A stretch of DNA of 64,000 nucleotides from Ruegeria arenilitoris. GTDB lineage: Bacteria; Pseudomonadota; Alphaproteobacteria; Rhodobacterales; Rhodobacteraceae. The stretch lies in assembly GCF_042675705.1 (NCBI RefSeq), contig NZ_JBHTJJ010000012.1, one strand, 5' to 3'. Below the pieces are notes generated by a model. It made no database searches, was not told the origin of the DNA, and was given only the letters and a program-made list of their open reading frames with translations. Both the position numbers and the translations under genes were made by a program. Numbering within the stretch: position 1 is the first letter of the stretch; each line of letters starts with the position of its first letter. Shown here piece after piece: positions 49,737 to 57,853 of the stretch.

Positions 49737-50651
49737 ATGGCCAAGCGATACGGCGGAAAGTTCAGCCCCGACGGCCAGTCTGACGCCGACGCGCCCGCCC
49801 CGCGCGGGCAATACGATGGGGCCCGGGTAAACCCGGTCGGCGCACGCGCCAATGTCATGTTCGTTCCGGCGATCCCGCTGGTCTTTCTGTCGCTGAACGA
49901 CGGCGCGATCGGGATGACCCTTGGATTGGTCGCCGCCGGCATTCTGACCGCTGCAGCTTTTCTGCTGCGCGAAGGGCTGAAGGCCGAGGATGCTTACAAC
50001 GCGCGCCGCACCGCGCGCCGCCCAGCCTTTCCCCGCAAGATCTTTTCGTCGGTGTTGACCGGGCTGGGGGTGGGTCTGGCCGCCTATCGCAATGACTATC
50101 TGGATGCCGAGGCCGCCAGCCAGGTCAGCCTGCTGGCGCCGGTCTTGTTCGGCGGCGTGGCCACAGCGCTGCATTCGGTCGCCTTCGGCCTCGACCCGAT
50201 GAAGAACAAGGGCATGGAGGGTGTGGACACCTATCAACAGGACCGGGTCGCCCGCGTAGTCGAAGATGCCGAAGCGCATCTGAACCAAATGACGGATGCC
50301 ATCAAACGGGCCGGCGACCGCAGGATCGAAGCCCGGGTCGAGCGGTTCCAAACTACCGCCCGCGACCTGTTCCGTACGGTCGAGGAAGACCCGCGCGATC
50401 TGGCCGGTGCCCGCAAATACCTGACCGTCTATCTGCAGGGCGCCCGCGATGCGACGATCAAGTTTGCCGATGTCTATGCGCGCACCCGCGACCCTCAGGC
50501 TCTGTCCGATTACTCGGCGCTGCTGGACGACCTCGAGCAGAATTTTTCGGCCCGCACCCGAAAGATGCTATTGGATGACCGCAGTGATCTGACGGTCGAA
50601 ATCGACGTGTTGCGCGAAAGGCTGCAGCGCGAAGGCGTCCGGCTCGACTGA
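49737..50651 (+). CDS. XpaC family protein (5-bromo-4-chloroindolyl phosphate hydrolysis protein)
   Basis: A 304-residue membrane-associated protein. The N-terminal part is polar (KFSPDGQSDADAPAPRG), followed by three or four membrane segments (VMFVPAIPLVFLSLNDGAIG, IGMTLGLVAAGILTAAAFLL, IFSSVLTGLGVGLAAY, LLAPVLFGGVATALHS) and then a helical cytoplasmic C-terminal domain rich in Arg and Glu that matches XpaC. XpaC and TelA occur together in many bacteria and are linked to tellurite and toxic-anion tolerance. The start is the ATG at 49737, 4 bases after the small peptide stop. telA follows 30 bases later. Confidence 0.87.
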   Translation: MAKRYGGKFSPDGQSDADAPAPRGQYDGARVNPVGARANVMFVPAIPLVFLSLNDGAIGMTLGLVAAGILTAAAFLLREGLKAEDAYNARRTARRPAFPRKIFSSVLTGLGVGLAAYRNDYLDAEAASQVSLLAPVLFGGVATALHSVAFGLDPMKNKGMEGVDTYQQDRVARVVEDAEAHLNQMTDAIKRAGDRRIEARVERFQTTARDLFRTVEEDPRDLAGARKYLTVYLQGARDATIKFADVYARTRDPQALSDYSALLDDLEQNFSARTRKMLLDDRSDLTVEIDVLRERLQREGVRLD

Positions 50652-50681
50652 CCGGCCAAACCAAGAACAGGGAAGCTTCTC

Positions 50682-51872
50682 ATGTCTGACGAAATCAAGA
50701 AAAAGGCGGCCGAGGCCGAAACACTGGTTCAGGAAGTTGCAGCCGTCTCATTGCCCGAGCCGAGTTCCGAGATCGTGCCATTGGAAGAAGCGGACGAACC
50801 GGTGGGTGCCGAAATCCGCAAGCGCATGTCTGAAATCGACATGGGCGACACCAACTCGATCGTTGCTTTTGGCTCGGCGGCGCAAGCCGAGCTGCAGGAA
50901 ATCAGCCAGGCCATGCTGGCCGACGTGCGCAACAAGGATGTCGGCCCCGCCGGCGACAGCCTTCGCGACATCGTCACCACGATCCGCGGCTTTTCCGTGT
51001 CTGAACTGGACGTGCGCCGCGAGCGCAGCTGGTGGGAGAAACTGCTGGGCCGCGCCGCGCCTTTCGCCAAGTTCACTGCGCGCTACGAAGAGGTTCAGGA
51101 TCAGATCGACCGGATCACCGACAACCTTCTGTCGCACGAGCACACGCTGCTGAAGGACATCAAGTCGCTGGACCTGCTGTATGAAAAGACGCTGGATTTC
51201 TATGATGAACTGGCGTTGTACATCGCCGCCGGTGAAGAGAAGCTGACCGAACTTGACAGCCATGACATCCCCGAGAAAGAGGCCGAGGTGAAGGCCGCCC
51301 CAGAAGATCAGCAGGTGATGAAGGCGCAGGAACTGCGCGACCTGCGGGCCGCCCGCGACGATCTGGAACGGCGTGTGCATGACCTGAAGCTGACGCGGCA
51401 GGTGACGATGCAATCGCTGCCCTCGATCCGGCTGGTTCAGGAAAACGACAAGTCGCTGGTCACCAAGATCAACTCGACACTGGTCAACACCGTGCCGCTG
51501 TGGGAAACCCAGCTGGCACAGGCGGTCACAATCCAGCGCAGCGCCGAGGCCGCTGCCGCCGTGCGCGATGCCAACGATCTGACGAACGAGTTGCTGACCT
51601 CGAACGCCGCAAACCTGCGCCAGTCGAACAAGATGATCCGCGAGGAAATGGAGCGCGGCGTGTTCGACATCGAAGCCGTCAAGAAGGCCAACGAGGATCT
51701 GATCGGCACGATCAATGAAAGCCTCGCTATCGCTGACGAAGGCAAGGCGAAACGGGCCGCCGCGGAAGAAGAGCTGAAGAAGATGGAAGCCGAGCTGCGG
51801 GACACCTTGGCTTCGGCCAAGGCCCGGAAAGACGGGCTGGGCGACACGGCCGGAACCGCCGTTCCGGGCTAA
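50682..51872 (+). CDS. telA: TelA family toxic anion resistance protein
   Basis: A 396-residue cytoplasmic, mostly helical protein of the TelA family. The pattern SWWEKLLGRAAPFAKFTARYEEVQ, LLSHEHTLLKDIKSLDLLYEKTL, and TVPLWETQLAQAVTIQRS is diagnostic. TelA and XpaC are part of tellurite-resistance and stress modules; the mechanism is not settled. The C-terminus is a coiled coil of Ala, Glu and Lys. It lies between XpaC and a DUF2927 lipoprotein gene (13 bases apart). Confidence 0.92.
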   Translation: MSDEIKKKAAEAETLVQEVAAVSLPEPSSEIVPLEEADEPVGAEIRKRMSEIDMGDTNSIVAFGSAAQAELQEISQAMLADVRNKDVGPAGDSLRDIVTTIRGFSVSELDVRRERSWWEKLLGRAAPFAKFTARYEEVQDQIDRITDNLLSHEHTLLKDIKSLDLLYEKTLDFYDELALYIAAGEEKLTELDSHDIPEKEAEVKAAPEDQQVMKAQELRDLRAARDDLERRVHDLKLTRQVTMQSLPSIRLVQENDKSLVTKINSTLVNTVPLWETQLAQAVTIQRSAEAAAAVRDANDLTNELLTSNAANLRQSNKMIREEMERGVFDIEAVKKANEDLIGTINESLAIADEGKAKRAAAEEELKKMEAELRDTLASAKARKDGLGDTAGTAVPG

Positions 51873-51885
51873 GGAGAGATCGCAG

Positions 51886-52839
51886 GTGCGGCTTCGAAGA
51901 TTTCTAGGGCACGGGTTGGGGGCAGCTGCTTTGCTGATCTTGGCCAATTGCGATGACGCGCTCGAGTCCTCGATTGCCCCGCAGGCGCGCCCGTCCCAGC
52001 CGCAGTTGGCCAATGCTTATGTCGAACCTTCGGCGGCAAGCCGGGATCTGGCGCGTTATTACCAGCGCGTCGAGCGCGACCTGTTGACCCGTGGCCTGAT
52101 GCGCACAGACGGTGGCGGGCCGGACACCCCGTTTGATGCGGATGATTTGGCGCGGAATTTCGAAGCCATCGCGTTCTACAGCGAGTATCCCGGCGCCGCC
52201 GTATCCGGCAGCAGCCAACGCACCAGCGGAAGGCTAAGCCGCTGGTCTGGCCCGGTCCGGATACAGGCAGAGTTCGGGCCGTCAGTATCACCAGACCAAC
52301 GTGCGGCCGACAAGGCACAGATCCAGGCCTATACCGAACGCATGTCGTCCTTGACTGGCCACCCGATCTCGACCGCAACCAGAAACGCGAACTTCCATGT
52401 CTTCGTTGCCAGCGATGACGACACGGAATTCGTGCAAACGCGACTGCGCCAGTTGTTTCCCAGTATCGGACAGGCTCAGTTGAACCTGTTTCAGGATTTA
52501 CCGCGCTCGTTCTATTGCTTTGTCTTTGCCTCGGCGTCGAACGGGGCACCAAACACCTACACTGGTGCGGTTGCGTTGGTGCGGGCCGAGCACCCTGACT
52601 TGATGCGGCTGAGCTGCATCCATGAGGAAATCGCCCAGGGGCTGGGCTTGCCCAATGACAGCCCTCGGGCACGACCGTCGATCTTCAACGATGATGACGA
52701 ATTCGCCCTGCTGACCAGCCATGACGAAAAGCTGCTGACGATGTTGTATGATCCGCGCCTGAAACCCGGCATGACCGCGCAAGAGGCCGCGCCGGTGGTG
52801 CGGATCATCGCCCGTGAATTGATGGGGCAGTCGCTCTGA
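51886..52839 (+). CDS. DUF2927 domain lipoprotein
   Basis: A 317-residue predicted lipoprotein. The signal peptide ends in ILANC (C22), a lipobox-like site. The body carries the DUF2927 pattern, ending with LSCIHEEIAQGLGLPNDS and FNDDDEFALLTSHDEKLLTMLYDPRLKPGM. The HEEIAQGLGLPND box resembles a protease HExxH-like site; a metal-dependent role is speculation. The start is the GTG at 51886 after AAGGAGAG. It is unusual for DUF2927 to be inside a TelA block, where it brings a lipoprotein next to an SPFH protein. Confidence 0.82.
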   Translation: MRLRRFLGHGLGAAALLILANCDDALESSIAPQARPSQPQLANAYVEPSAASRDLARYYQRVERDLLTRGLMRTDGGGPDTPFDADDLARNFEAIAFYSEYPGAAVSGSSQRTSGRLSRWSGPVRIQAEFGPSVSPDQRAADKAQIQAYTERMSSLTGHPISTATRNANFHVFVASDDDTEFVQTRLRQLFPSIGQAQLNLFQDLPRSFYCFVFASASNGAPNTYTGAVALVRAEHPDLMRLSCIHEEIAQGLGLPNDSPRARPSIFNDDDEFALLTSHDEKLLTMLYDPRLKPGMTAQEAAPVVRIIARELMGQSL

Positions 52840-52861
52840 CCCCTTTGACAGGAGAACCCAG

Positions 52862-54010
52862 ATGGGAATTTTCGATTTTCTGACCGGAGAATTCATTGAT
52901 GTCATTCATTGGGTGGACGACACCCGCGACACGATGGTCTGGCGGTTCGAGCGCGAAGGCCACGAGATCAAGTATGGCGCCAAGCTGACCGTGCGCGAGG
53001 GCCAGGCGGCGGTGTTCGTACACGAGGGCCAGCTGGCCGACGTGTTCACGCCCGGCCTCTACATGCTTGAGACCAACAACATGCCGATCATGACGACGCT
53101 GCAGCACTGGGATCACGGATTCCAATCGCCGTTCAAGTCCGAGATCTATTTCGTCAACACGACCCGGTTCAACGACCTGAAATGGGGCACCAAGAACCCG
53201 ATCATGCTGCGCGACCCGGAATTCGGCCCGACCCGGATCCGCGCCTATGGCACCTACACGATCCGGGTCAAGGACCCGGCCCGTTTCCTGGTCGAGATCG
53301 CGGGTACCGATGGCGAATTCACCATGGACGAGATCAGCTTTCAGATCCGCAACATCATCGTGCAGGAATTCAGCCGGGTCATCGCAGGCTCGGGCATTCC
53401 GGTTCTGGACATGGCCGCCAACACCGCCGATCTGGGCAAGCTGATCGCGGCCGAGGTCTCGCCCGTGCTGGACGGCTACGGCCTCGAGATGCCGGAATTC
53501 TACATCGAGAACATCTCGCTGCCGCCGGCGGTCGAGGCGGCGCTGGACAAGCGTACCTCGATGGGGCTGGCGGGGGATCTGGGCAAATTCACCCAGTATT
53601 CGGCGGCCGAGGCGATGACGGCGGCCGCCAGCAACCCGAACGGAGGCGGTGGCATGGGTGCTGGCCTTGGTATGGGCATGGGGATGGCGATGGCGAACCA
53701 GATGTCGAACATGGCAGCGGGTCGGCCGTCAGGCCCGTGGGGGGCGCCCGCGCCCGCTGCCCCGCAAGCGGCCGCGCATGTGGCCCCGCCGCCTCCACCC
53801 CCGGTCGAGCATGTCTGGCATATCGCGGTGGACGGACAGACCAGCGGCCCGTTCTCGAAGGCCAAGATGGGACGCATGGCCAGCGACGGAGAAATTACGC
53901 GGGACACTTTCGTGTGGACGCCCGGTCAGGACGGATGGAAGAAAGCGGGCGAGGTGCAGGAACTCGCGCAGCTGTTCACGATTCTGCCGCCTCCGCCGCC
54001 CGGGGCGTGA
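52862..54010 (+). CDS. SPFH domain protein with C-terminal GYF_2 domain (YdjI/virion core-like)
   Basis: A 382-residue protein. Residues 20-230 form an SPFH/band 7-like domain (EGHEIKYGAKLTVREGQAAV at the start, and FQIRNIIVQEFSRVIAGSG in the middle), then a glycine/methionine-rich linker with MGAGLGMGMGMAM, and a C-terminal GYF_2 domain (WHIAVDGQTSGPFSKAKM, TFVWTPGQDGWKKAGEV). This layout is that of YdjI-type proteins that scaffold membrane microdomains. No membrane helix is obvious, so it is peripheral. It is followed by CPCC and zinc-ribbon genes, the same company seen with YdjI in Bacillus. Confidence 0.88.
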   Translation: MGIFDFLTGEFIDVIHWVDDTRDTMVWRFEREGHEIKYGAKLTVREGQAAVFVHEGQLADVFTPGLYMLETNNMPIMTTLQHWDHGFQSPFKSEIYFVNTTRFNDLKWGTKNPIMLRDPEFGPTRIRAYGTYTIRVKDPARFLVEIAGTDGEFTMDEISFQIRNIIVQEFSRVIAGSGIPVLDMAANTADLGKLIAAEVSPVLDGYGLEMPEFYIENISLPPAVEAALDKRTSMGLAGDLGKFTQYSAAEAMTAAASNPNGGGGMGAGLGMGMGMAMANQMSNMAAGRPSGPWGAPAPAAPQAAAHVAPPPPPPVEHVWHIAVDGQTSGPFSKAKMGRMASDGEITRDTFVWTPGQDGWKKAGEVQELAQLFTILPPPPPGA

Positions 54011-54019
54011 GGCATCGGC

Positions 54020-54334
54020 ATGTCCGCATCGCGGAAACGCTCAAAGACAGGCGGTCGCAAAGCGCCGCCGCCACAATTCATCTGCCCGTGCTGCGGTTAT
54101 GTCACCCTGGCCGAGCGCGGGGCCTACCTGATCTGTGCAATCTGCTTTTGGGAGGACGAGGACATTCTGTACGACAAGAACCCCCGCGAGCCTTCTGCCG
54201 CCAACCACGGCCTGACGCTGGCCGAGGCGCGCGCGAATTTCAGGGCGATCGGGGCCTGCGAAGCCGCGATGCTGCCGCATGTCCTGCCCGCGGAGCAGCG
54301 CGCAGCCTATCTTCACTTTCCCCTCGACAACTGA
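54020..54334 (+). CDS. CPCC family cysteine-rich protein
   Basis: A 104-residue small zinc-finger-like protein. The core is FICPCCGYVTLAERG with CPCC and, about 20 residues on, LICAICFWEDED, so four cysteines in two CxxC-like pairs could bind one zinc. The rest is a helical Ala-rich tail. The family is of unknown function. The start is the ATG at 54020, 9 bases after the SPFH stop. The tail-to-head spacing supports co-transcription with the next gene (6 bases). Confidence 0.87.
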   Translation: MSASRKRSKTGGRKAPPPQFICPCCGYVTLAERGAYLICAICFWEDEDILYDKNPREPSAANHGLTLAEARANFRAIGACEAAMLPHVLPAEQRAAYLHFPLDN

Positions 54335-54340
54335 CCACCT

Positions 54341-55456
54341 ATGACACAGCCCCCTGCCCCGCCATCCGGTTCTGCGGAACACCGTTTTCCATGTGACAAT
54401 TGCGGCGCGGACTATCGGTTCGACCCGCAATCCGGCACGCTGACCTGTGACCATTGCGGCCATTCCGAACCGATCGGGGCTGGCCCCTGGGGCGGCGCCA
54501 GCCTGCGCGAACTGGACTTCGACGCGGCCATCGCCGACCGCCTGCCCGACAGCGAGATCGAAGAGACGCGGGTTCTGACCTGCCCCAACTGCGCGGCCCA
54601 GGTCGAGTTCGACCCCAACACCCACGCCGCGGAATGCCCGTTCTGCGCCACCCCGGTCGTGACCGATACCGGCGTGAACCGGCACATCAAGCCGCGCGGC
54701 GTTCTGCCCTTTGCGCTGGACGAGCGCGCCGCGCACAAGGCCATGGGTGACTGGCTGGGGCGGCTGTGGTTCGCGCCGAACGGGCTCAAGGATTACGCCC
54801 GCAAAGGCCGCAGGATGCAGGGAATCTATGTGCCCTACTGGACCTTCGACGCCGACACAAAATCGGCCTATCGCGGCGAACGGGGCGTGGTCTATTACGA
54901 AACCCGGACCGTGGTGCGTGACGGCAAGCGGGTTCAGCAGCAGGTGCCCAAGGTGCGCTGGACACCGAAATCCGGCCGGGTGGCCCGGTTTTTCGACGAC
55001 GTGCTGGTGCTGGCCTCGCAATCGCTACCCAAATCATACACCGACGCGCTGCAACCCTGGGACCTGCCCGCGCTCGAGCCCTATCAGCCCGAATACCTGG
55101 CCGGGTTCCGGGCCGAGGCCTACACGGTCGATCTGCAGCAAGGCTATCAGGAGGCCCGCGGCCACATGGCGCGCGTGATCGAGCGTGACGTCCGCTTTGA
55201 CATCGGCGGTGATCGGCAGCGCATCCATTCGATCGACACCGACATCCGCGACGTGACCTTCAAGCACATCCTGCTGCCGGTCTGGATGGCCGCGTACAAG
55301 TATCGCGGCCAGACCTATCGCTTTGTCGTCAACGGCCGCACCGGTCAGGTGCAGGGCGAACGGCCCTGGTCGGCGATCAAGATCACGATTGCGGTGGTGC
55401 TGGGCCTGCTGGCGGCGGCCGGCATCGGGTATCTGGTGGCGACGGGACAGCAATGA
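54341..55456 (+). CDS. double zinc-ribbon membrane protein (TFIIB-type, YdjG-like)
   Basis: A 371-residue protein. Two four-cysteine zinc ribbons open it: CDNCGADYRF with CDHCGHSEP (residues 20-48) and CPNCAAQVEF with CPFCATPVV (about 84-105). A long cytoplasmic domain follows (GRRMQGIYVPYWTFDADTKSAY, then FKHILLPVWMAAYKYRGQTYRFVVNG), and one C-terminal membrane helix (ITIAVVLGLLAAAGIGYLVAT). Such proteins are often misnamed primosomal protein N'; there are no helicase motifs. In Bacillus a similar protein (YdjG) links an SPFH protein to PspA-type membrane repair. Ends the block, with an inverted repeat after the stop. Confidence 0.87.
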   Translation: MTQPPAPPSGSAEHRFPCDNCGADYRFDPQSGTLTCDHCGHSEPIGAGPWGGASLRELDFDAAIADRLPDSEIEETRVLTCPNCAAQVEFDPNTHAAECPFCATPVVTDTGVNRHIKPRGVLPFALDERAAHKAMGDWLGRLWFAPNGLKDYARKGRRMQGIYVPYWTFDADTKSAYRGERGVVYYETRTVVRDGKRVQQQVPKVRWTPKSGRVARFFDDVLVLASQSLPKSYTDALQPWDLPALEPYQPEYLAGFRAEAYTVDLQQGYQEARGHMARVIERDVRFDIGGDRQRIHSIDTDIRDVTFKHILLPVWMAAYKYRGQTYRFVVNGRTGQVQGERPWSAIKITIAVVLGLLAAAGIGYLVATGQQ

Positions 55457-55461
55457 CCTTC

Positions 55462-55497
55462 GGGGTTCCGCCGCCGAAAACTCTGCCGCGGAACCCC
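55462..55497 (+). terminator. terminator-like inverted repeat after the zinc-ribbon gene
   Basis: GGGGTTCCGC (55462-55471) and GCGGAACCCC (55488-55497) pair perfectly with a 16-base loop, just after the zinc-ribbon stop. Only TTG follows, so Rho dependence is possible. It marks the 3' limit of the block. Confidence 0.55.
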
Positions 55498-55556
55498 TTG
55501 AACATCCCCGGCTTCTCACCCATCCTGCCGCCGGCTGCCCCGGAGGAGAGGACGAC

Positions 55557-56237
55557 GTGACCCTGGCCGATCTGAACACGCTTCTGACCGCGCGCCATTC
55601 CTGCCGCGCCTTCCGGCCCGATCCGGTGCCGCGGGGTGACATCGAACAGATCCTGACCAGCGCCGCCCGGGTGCCCAGTTGGTGCAACGCGCAGCCCTGG
55701 CAGGTGGTCGTGACCAGCGGCGCGGAAACGGATGCGTTCCGCAGCGCCTTGCGGGCCGAAGCCGAAACCGGCCAGGCGCAGCCCGACCTGCCTTTTCCGA
55801 CCGGCTATTCCGGCATCTATCAGGACCGGCGCCGCGCCTGCGGATGGGCCCTGTACGAGGCAGTCGGCGTTGAGAAGGGTGACCGCGCCGGGTCGGCCCG
55901 GCAGATGATGGAAAACTTCAACCTGTTCGGCGCCCCGCATTGCGCCATCCTGTCCAGCCCGGCGGAACTCGGTCCCTATGGCGCGATGGATTGCGGCGGG
56001 TTTGTCACGGCTTTCACCTTGGCGGCACAGGCTTTGGGCATCGCCACGATCCCGCAGGCGGCGGTGGCTGCCTATGGGCCGTTCCTGCACCGCTATTTCA
56101 ACATCCCCGATGACCGGCTGATCCTGTGCGCGATTTCCTTCGGCTATCCGGATACCGATCATCCGGCCAACCGATTTCGGACCGAACGCGCCACGCTGGA
56201 CGAGTTCGTCAGCTGGCGTGGGGCGTCGGCCGAGTGA
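55557..56237 (+). CDS. nitroreductase family protein
   Basis: A 226-residue FMN-dependent reductase of the NfsA/FRP-like group. Its FMN-contact residues are in RHSCRAFRPDPV and AARVPSWCNAQPWQVVV, and the C-terminal half has GYSGIYQDRRRACGWALYEAVG and GIATIPQAAVAAYGPFL. It probably reduces nitro-aromatics or quinones; the true substrate is unknown. The start is the GTG at 55557, after GGAGAGGACGAC; the ATG-rich upstream frame would enter the zinc-ribbon gene. It lies between the terminator at 55497 and dtd. Confidence 0.88.
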   Translation: MTLADLNTLLTARHSCRAFRPDPVPRGDIEQILTSAARVPSWCNAQPWQVVVTSGAETDAFRSALRAEAETGQAQPDLPFPTGYSGIYQDRRRACGWALYEAVGVEKGDRAGSARQMMENFNLFGAPHCAILSSPAELGPYGAMDCGGFVTAFTLAAQALGIATIPQAAVAAYGPFLHRYFNIPDDRLILCAISFGYPDTDHPANRFRTERATLDEFVSWRGASAE

Positions 56238-56261
56238 GCGGAGTTTGAGAAAGACACTGTC

Positions 56262-56699
56262 ATGCGCGCATTGATACAAAGAGTGTCCGAGGCATCGGTC
56301 TCGGTCGAGGGGCAAGTCATAGGCCAGTGCGGGCCGGGGCTGCTGGTGCTGGTCTGCGCCATGCAGGGCGACGACGAGACCCGGGCCGAGCAACTGGCGG
56401 CCAAGATTGCCAAGCTGCGGATCTTCAAGGATGACGCGGACAAGATGAACCGGTCGGTGCTGGATATCGGCGGCTCAGCCCTAGTGGTCAGCCAGTTCAC
56501 GCTGGCCGCTGACACGTCGCGCGGGAACCGGCCCGGATTTGCGGCGGCGGCCGATCCGGCAACCGGTGAACGCCTGTACGAACACTTTGCTCGCGCGCTG
56601 GCCGCGCTTGGCGTTCCGACCGAAACAGGGTCTTTCGGTGCGGATATGGCGGTGTCCCTGATCAATGACGGCCCGGTCACGATCTGGATGGACATGTGA
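56262..56699 (+). CDS. dtd: D-aminoacyl-tRNA deacylase
   Basis: A 145-residue proofreading enzyme that removes D-amino acids from tRNA. Signature segments are MRALIQRVSEASVSVEGQ at the start, VSQFTLAADTSRGNRPGF with the SQxTL site, and a C-terminal NDGPVTIWM holding the GP motif that rejects L-amino acids. The stop overlaps the start of the next gene (TGATG), showing coupled translation. Confidence 0.97.
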   Translation: MRALIQRVSEASVSVEGQVIGQCGPGLLVLVCAMQGDDETRAEQLAAKIAKLRIFKDDADKMNRSVLDIGGSALVVSQFTLAADTSRGNRPGFAAAADPATGERLYEHFARALAALGVPTETGSFGADMAVSLINDGPVTIWMDM

Positions 56700-57802
56700 T
56701 GACAATGCAGGATCAGGCGATCGCGATCTGGAAGGCTGGCGTTGCCGCCGTTGACGGCTATGGCGCGGTCAAGGCGGCGCTGTCCGATGTTCCGCGCCCC
56801 GATCAGATTCTGGCGGTGGGCAAGGCCGCGGCAGCGATGATAAACGCGGCGCAGGACCATTTCGGCAAAACACCGGGCCTTGTGGTCACGAAAGACGGCC
56901 ATGCCGAAGGGCTGCCGTCGCATCTGCAGGTCATCGAAGCCTCTCACCCCGTGCCCGATGCCCGCAGTCTGCAGGGCGGCCAGGCTCTGCGCGCGGCGGT
57001 TCAGGCCATGGGTCCCGGCACGCATCTGTTGTTGCTGGTCTCGGGCGGTGCGTCCTCGCTGGCCGAGGATCTTGTGCCGGGGGCCACCCTCGAAGATCTG
57101 GCGCGGCTGAACGCGCAGCTGCTGTCCGAGGGGCTGGACATCACCGCCATGAACGCCCGCCGGCGCGAGATGTCGCGGATCAAGGGCGGCGGTCTGCTGG
57201 CCGGCTTCGGCGGAGCACGCGCGACGGTCCTGGCCATCTCGGACGTGCCGGGGGACGATATCGGCGTCATCGGATCGGGCATCGGCGCCCTGCCCGAAGC
57301 TCCTCAATTCGAATCGAGTGTCGAGATCATTGCCTCGAACGCTCATGCGCGCCGCGCCGCAGCCGACGCGGCACGTGCCGCCGGTCTGGACCTTCTGGCT
57401 GAGGAAGAGGCCCTGCACGACGACTATCTGTCCGTCTCCGCAGATATCGGCGCGCGGCTTCGCCAGATGCCGCCAGGCGCGATGATCTTTGGCGGAGAGC
57501 CGACCGTTGTCCTGCCTGAAAACCCGGGCCGAGGCGGACGCAACCAGGCGCTGGCCCTGGCGCTGGCGCGCGAGATTCAGGGATGCGAGGGGCTGTGTGT
57601 CGTGGTCGGCGGAACCGACGGCACCGACGGGCCGACCGATGCGGCCGGCGGTGTCGTGACCGGCGCGACATGGGCCGATGGGGCGGACCAAGCCTTGCGC
57701 GATGCCGATGCGGGGTCGTTCCTTGAGCGTGTTGGTGCTCTGCTGGTGACCGGCCCCACGGGAACCAATGTCATGGATCTGCTTGTCGCAACGAAGGAAT
57801 GA
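56699..57802 (+). CDS. glycerate 2-kinase (MOFRL/TtuD family)
   Basis: A 367-residue kinase that phosphorylates D-glycerate at the 2-hydroxyl. The DUF4147 N-terminal half has the LAVGKAAAAMINAAQ and LVVTKDGHAEG blocks, and the LLVSGGASSLAEDLVPG nucleotide-side segment is present. The C-terminal MOFRL part (EPTVVLPENPGRGGRNQALALALA, VVGGTDGTDGPTDAAGG) is complete. The start is the ATG at 56699, which overlaps the dtd stop. It lies 51 bases before the CocE-type hydrolase. Confidence 0.93.
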   Translation: MTMQDQAIAIWKAGVAAVDGYGAVKAALSDVPRPDQILAVGKAAAAMINAAQDHFGKTPGLVVTKDGHAEGLPSHLQVIEASHPVPDARSLQGGQALRAAVQAMGPGTHLLLLVSGGASSLAEDLVPGATLEDLARLNAQLLSEGLDITAMNARRREMSRIKGGGLLAGFGGARATVLAISDVPGDDIGVIGSGIGALPEAPQFESSVEIIASNAHARRAAADAARAAGLDLLAEEEALHDDYLSVSADIGARLRQMPPGAMIFGGEPTVVLPENPGRGGRNQALALALAREIQGCEGLCVVVGGTDGTDGPTDAAGGVVTGATWADGADQALRDADAGSFLERVGALLVTGPTGTNVMDLLVATKE

Positions 57803-57853
57803 ATTGACGCTTTTACCCTCACACCATCCGCCGATGCACCCGAGACTGGGCGC

